Part shown: positions 7,794 through 9,410 of the stretch, one piece after another
Numbering within the stretch: position 1 is the first letter of the stretch
Layout: every line of letters starts with the position of its first letter
Assembly (NCBI GenBank): GCA_905203795.1
Contig: CAJKXG010000035.1
Span: 1-9,410 of the forward strand
DNA from: an uncultured Oscillospiraceae bacterium
GTDB lineage: Bacteria > Bacillota > Clostridia > Oscillospirales > Acutalibacteraceae
Direction: 5' to 3'
DNA: 9,410 nt
Notes under the pieces: model-generated
What the model was told of the DNA's origin: nothing
What the model saw: the letters and a program-made list of their open reading frames with translations, nothing else
Databases searched by the model: none
Translations under genes and position numbers: made by a program

Positions 7794-7809
7794 GTACAGA
7801 ACACTATAT
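7787..7809. repeat. Perfect inverted repeat with 9-bp arms upstream of spoIIID
   Basis: ATATAGTGT (7787-7795) and ACACTATAT (7801-7809) are exact complements around ACAGA. The left arm overlaps the putative sigma-E -10 and the repeat ends at the ribosome binding site. If transcription starts near 7800 the left arm is not transcribed, so it would act as a DNA operator rather than an RNA hairpin. It does not fit the published SpoIIID site pattern (WWRRACARNY), so autoregulation is not supported. With no T-run after it, it is a poor terminator for purL. Confidence 0.55.
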
Positions 7810-7817
7810 AGGGGTGA
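7810..7817 (+). promoter_or_regulatory. Ribosome binding site that sets the spoIIID start
   Basis: AGGGGTGA is the only Shine-Dalgarno-like sequence here. Counting from the end of AGGGG (7814), it is 2 nt from ATG 7817 and 8 nt from TTG 7823. Only the TTG has workable spacing, so the GTG (7814) and ATG (7817) codons are probably part of the leader. Confidence 0.6.
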
Positions 7818-7822
7818 TGAGC

Positions 7823-8071
7823 TTGAAGGGAGCGGTCGAAGAACGCGCCATTGAACTGGGCGAATACATCATCGAGAACAACGCCACGGTTCGGGCAGCC
7901 GCCAAGAAGTTTCACATCAGCAAAAGCACCGTCCACAAGGATGTAGCCGACCGTCTGCGCACGGTCAACCCTTCCCTGTACGGGCAGGTGCGCGAGGTGC
8001 TGGAAACCAATAAAGCGCAACGGCACATCCGCGGCGGCATCGCCACGCGGGAAAAATACCGTCACGAATAA
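7823..8071 (+). CDS. spoIIID: Sporulation transcriptional regulator SpoIIID
   Basis: Small DNA-binding protein that acts in the mother cell after engulfment begins, repressing part of the sigma-E regulon and activating genes that lead to sigma-K. From TTG 7823 it is 82 aa. Residues 21-44 form the helix-turn-helix (TVRAAAKKF then SKSTVHKDVADRL), and the C-terminal basic segment HIRGGIATREKY (68-79) matches the second DNA-contacting part of the family. The TTG start aligns the protein with B. subtilis SpoIIID from its first residue (MHDYIKERTIKIG against (M)KGAVEERAIELG) and fits the ribosome binding site; GTG 7814 or ATG 7817 would add three or two residues. It lies 58 nt after purL with its own candidate sigma-E promoter. 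Family assignment is firm; only the start codon is open. Confidence 0.96.
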   Translation: MKGAVEERAIELGEYIIENNATVRAAAKKFHISKSTVHKDVADRLRTVNPSLYGQVREVLETNKAQRHIRGGIATREKYRHE

Positions 8072-8085
8072 GCGCGGATAGCGCT
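8071..8085 (+). other. Weak hairpin after spoIIID
   Basis: AGCGC (8071-8075) and GCGCT (8081-8085) can pair around GGATA right at the spoIIID stop. No T-run follows, so this is at best a weak attenuating or stabilising hairpin and not a convincing terminator. Confidence 0.25.
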
Positions 8086-8098
8086 GGAATGGATGTAT

Positions 8099-8113
8099 AT
8101 ACTAAAATAGTAT
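8099..8113. repeat. Palindrome ATACTA-AAA-TAGTAT in the DUF1858 gene promoter region
   Basis: Perfect 6-bp arms at 8099-8104 and 8108-8113 lie in a short A/T-rich island just before the ribosome binding site GAAAGGAAG (8121-8129). The arms overlap possible -10 hexamers TAAAAT (8103-8108) and TATTAT (8111-8116), but no -35 stands at normal distance. A promoter controlled by a DNA-binding regulator is plausible but unproven. It resembles no operator I can name. Confidence 0.4.
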
Positions 8114-8136
8114 TATAAACGAAAGGAAGTTTTACC

Positions 8137-8337
8137 ATGACCGTCACAAAAGAGTCTCTGATCGGCGATATTCTGGACGCCGACCGCACCACCGCCACCT
8201 ATTTCCTCGAAATGGGGATGCACTGTCTCGGCTGTCCCTCCGCCCGCGGCGAAACGCTGGCGCAGGCGTGCGAGGTTCACGGTGTGGATTGTGCGGAGCT
8301 GGTCGAAAAGATCAACGCGCACATGAGCGGCAAATAA
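8137..8337 (+). CDS. DUF1858 domain protein (hybrid-cluster-protein-associated redox disulfide family)
   Basis: A 66-aa, probably cytoplasmic protein covering a single DUF1858 domain. It has the family layout: an N-terminal helix-strand unit (TKESLIGDILDADRTTATYFLEMGMHC) leading into C30-L-G-C33, then PSARGETLAQACEVHG and a final helix. C30 and C33 form the expected redox or metal-binding CxxC pair; C45 and C52 add two cysteines. There is no signal peptide or membrane segment. The domain is often found in anaerobes, alone or fused near hybrid cluster proteins, with a presumed redox role that is not biochemically established. Ribosome binding site GAAAGGAAG is 7 nt before ATG. It is separated from spoIIID by 65 nt with its own A/T-rich palindromic island and followed by a strong terminator, so it is probably a single-gene unit. 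Confidence 0.9.
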   Translation: MTVTKESLIGDILDADRTTATYFLEMGMHCLGCPSARGETLAQACEVHGVDCAELVEKINAHMSGK

Positions 8338-8354
8338 TCGCACGGTATCGCAAC

Positions 8355-8398
8355 AGCGAAAACGCCCTGGCTCCTTCGGCCGGCGGCGTTTTTTCGCT
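8355..8398 (+). terminator. Rho-independent terminator after the DUF1858 gene
   Basis: The stem AACGCC-CTGGC pairs with GCCGG-C-GGCGTT (one bulged C, one G-T pair) around TCCTTCG, followed by six T at 8389-8394. The outer bases AGCGAAAA and TTTTCGCT extend the pairing. It lies 17 nt after the DUF1858 stop and 28 nt before trmK, and should end the DUF1858 transcript. The A-run on the 5' side gives only four T on the minus strand, so reverse activity would be weak. Confidence 0.88.
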
Positions 8399-8425
8399 AT
8401 TTTTCTCGGGAAAGGAGCAGGACAT

Positions 8426-9109
8426 ATGACAGGATTGGACAAGCGTTTGGCGACGGTGGCGTCCTTTGTGCGGGCGGGCAGCCGCCTTGCCGACATCGGC
8501 ACGGATCACGCCTATCTGCCCACAGCGCTGGTACACGCCGGTCACTGCCCCTCTGCCATTGCCTCCGATATCGGCGAAGGTCCTGCCGCTGCCGCCAGAC
8601 GCACGGTATCGGCCGCCGGACTGGATGACCGCATCGACGTGCGCGTGGGCGACGGGCTGTGCACCGTCGCGCCGGATGAAGCGGACGATATCGTGATCGC
8701 GGGTATGGGCGGCGAAAACATCGCCGATATTCTCGCCGCCGCGCCATGGGTGCGGCAGAAACATATCCGGCTGATCCTACAGCCGATGTCCCGACCGGAA
8801 AAGCTGCGGCAGGCACTGCTGCAAGACGGTTTTGCCATCGAGGAGGAAACCGTCGTCGCCGACGGAAAACATTTGTACTTGATCATGTGCTGCACCTATA
8901 TCGGTTGCGCAGTGACCCCCACCGAACGCGCGTGTTATGTGGGGCAGTTGCCGCACACGCCGGAAGCGGTTCGTTTCATCGAACGGCAGCAAAAACGGCT
9001 GTATGACCGCATGTGCGGGATTCAACATCAGGCGGAGGCGGCGGAGGAATACGCGACACTCTGCCGCGCCGCACAGGTAATGAGGGATTGGATTGACGAA
9101 AGTCTCTGA
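8426..9109 (+). CDS. trmK: tRNA (adenine(22)-N(1))-methyltransferase TrmK
   Basis: Cytoplasmic SAM-dependent enzyme that methylates N1 of A22 in the D-loop of bacterial tRNAs (B. subtilis YqfN/TrmK family). It has 227 aa, the usual length. Seen: the SAM-binding loop ADIGTDHAYLP (22-32), an acidic residue after the second strand (D48 in SDIGEGP), GDGL (75-78), the family signature IAGMGG (91-96), LILQPM (116-121), and a C-terminal helical, charged tail (about 178-225) expected for the tRNA-binding coiled coil. Ribosome binding site AAAGGAG (8411-8417) is 8 nt before ATG. A terminator lies just upstream and no clear promoter is visible between, so transcription may start inside the DUF1858 gene or come from read-through. 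Its 3' end overlaps the Nif3-like gene, the same order as yqfN-yqfO in Bacillus; the rpoD gene that often precedes this pair is absent. Confidence 0.96.
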   Translation: MTGLDKRLATVASFVRAGSRLADIGTDHAYLPTALVHAGHCPSAIASDIGEGPAAAARRTVSAAGLDDRIDVRVGDGLCTVAPDEADDIVIAGMGGENIADILAAAPWVRQKHIRLILQPMSRPEKLRQALLQDGFAIEEETVVADGKHLYLIMCCTYIGCAVTPTERACYVGQLPHTPEAVRFIERQQKRLYDRMCGIQHQAEAAEEYATLCRAAQVMRDWIDESL

Positions 9110-9410
9110 TATTGTGAATTTTATTCACCTAAAAGCATCGCCCACGCTGGCAATGCCGTGGGATAATATCGGGCTGTTGGTCGGAGACGGCAGCGCCCCC
9201 GTCGAACGGGCGCTGATTTGTCTCGACATCACGCCGACGGCGATTGAAACGGCGGTGGCAAACGGCTGCACGCTGCTCATTTCGCATCATCCCGTCATTT
9301 TCAATGCGTTGAAGACGCTGCCCACGGGCAGTGTCCCCTATCTGCTGGCGCAGCACGGGCTGTCCGCGTTGTGCGCACACACCAATCTGGACGCGGCGGA
9401 CGGCGGCGTG
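9093..9410 (+). CDS. Nif3-like dinuclear metal centre hexameric protein (YqfO/YbgI family), 3' end beyond the window
   Basis: The first 106 codons are present and remain open to the edge. Family motifs: MPWDNIGLLVGDG (21-33), CLDITPTAI (43-51), the metal-ligand SHHPVIF (64-70) and AHTNLDAADGGV (95-106). These histidines and acids bind the two-metal centre in a toroidal hexamer; the physiological role is unsettled, with proposals around GTP cyclohydrolase I-like activity and metal handling. The chosen start is TTG 9093, 17 nt inside trmK in another frame, because TGAGGG at 9081-9086 stands 6 nt before it and the encoded N-terminus (MTKVSDIVNFIHLKASPTLA) matches the family helix. In-frame GTG 9114 is an alternative that would remove seven residues and lacks a ribosome binding site. 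Overlap with trmK suggests translational coupling. Confidence 0.93.
   Translation, partial: MTKVSDIVNFIHLKASPTLAMPWDNIGLLVGDGSAPVERALICLDITPTAIETAVANGCTLLISHHPVIFNALKTLPTGSVPYLLAQHGLSALCAHTNLDAADGGV

Noticed and set aside
7787..7809. Inverted repeat after purL as a purL terminator
   Set aside because: A/U-rich stem with no following T-run, and it overlaps the candidate spoIIID promoter, so an operator is more likely.
7634..8065. Minus-strand 143-codon frame opposite the purL end and spoIIID
   Set aside because: Fully antisense to a clear SpoIIID and the PurL glutaminase domain; no supporting motif.
1..9410. CRISPR array, tRNA/rRNA genes, insertion sequences, prophage or defence genes
   Set aside because: No direct repeat-spacer pattern, tRNA-like fold, transposase, integrase or toxin motif was seen; almost all the sequence is accounted for by conserved housekeeping or sporulation genes.

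Overview
The window reads as a chromosomal stretch from a G+C-rich, spore-forming member of the Firmicutes, most likely class Clostridia and close to the Oscillospiraceae/Ruminococcaceae. The support is an intact spoIIID sporulation regulator, a long single-chain PurL of the clostridial kind, a clostridial-type divergent type IIA topoisomerase pair, a trmK-nif3 gene pair as in low-G+C Gram-positives, and purine-rich AAGGA/AGGGG ribosome binding sites. This placement is inferred from protein character alone; no rRNA or database comparison was available.

Layout. On the minus strand, positions 3717 to 1 hold two topoisomerase genes in one operon: a GyrB/ParE-like ATPase-Toprim subunit (3717-1735), then after 15 nt the GyrA/ParC-like cleavage subunit (1719 to beyond the left edge). 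A 273-bp divergent intergenic region (3718-3990) carries a good minus-strand sigma-A promoter, a plus-strand TATAAT and several short inverted repeats. On the plus strand follow purL (3991-7764), spoIIID (most likely 7823-8071 from a TTG start), a 66-aa DUF1858 redox-disulfide protein (8137-8337), a strong rho-independent terminator (8355-8398), trmK (8426-9109), and an overlapping Nif3-like metal-centre protein (9093 to beyond the right edge).

How the genes relate. The topoisomerase subunits should form one A2B2 enzyme. Every catalytic motif I could locate is present, but several positions differ from the standard gyrase/topo IV consensus, including the residues that normally bind quinolones. 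PurL makes FGAM in purine biosynthesis and stands alone here, without other pur genes. spoIIID looks independently transcribed: just after the purL stop there is a good match to the mother-cell sigma-E promoter pattern, with a perfect 9-bp-arm inverted repeat over its -10 region. TrmK and the Nif3-like protein look translationally coupled.

I found no mobile element, CRISPR array, RNA gene, toxin-antitoxin or defence system. Most of the window is conserved housekeeping DNA. The points worth a second look are the topoisomerase active-site substitutions and the regulatory DNA around spoIIID, the DUF1858 gene and purL.
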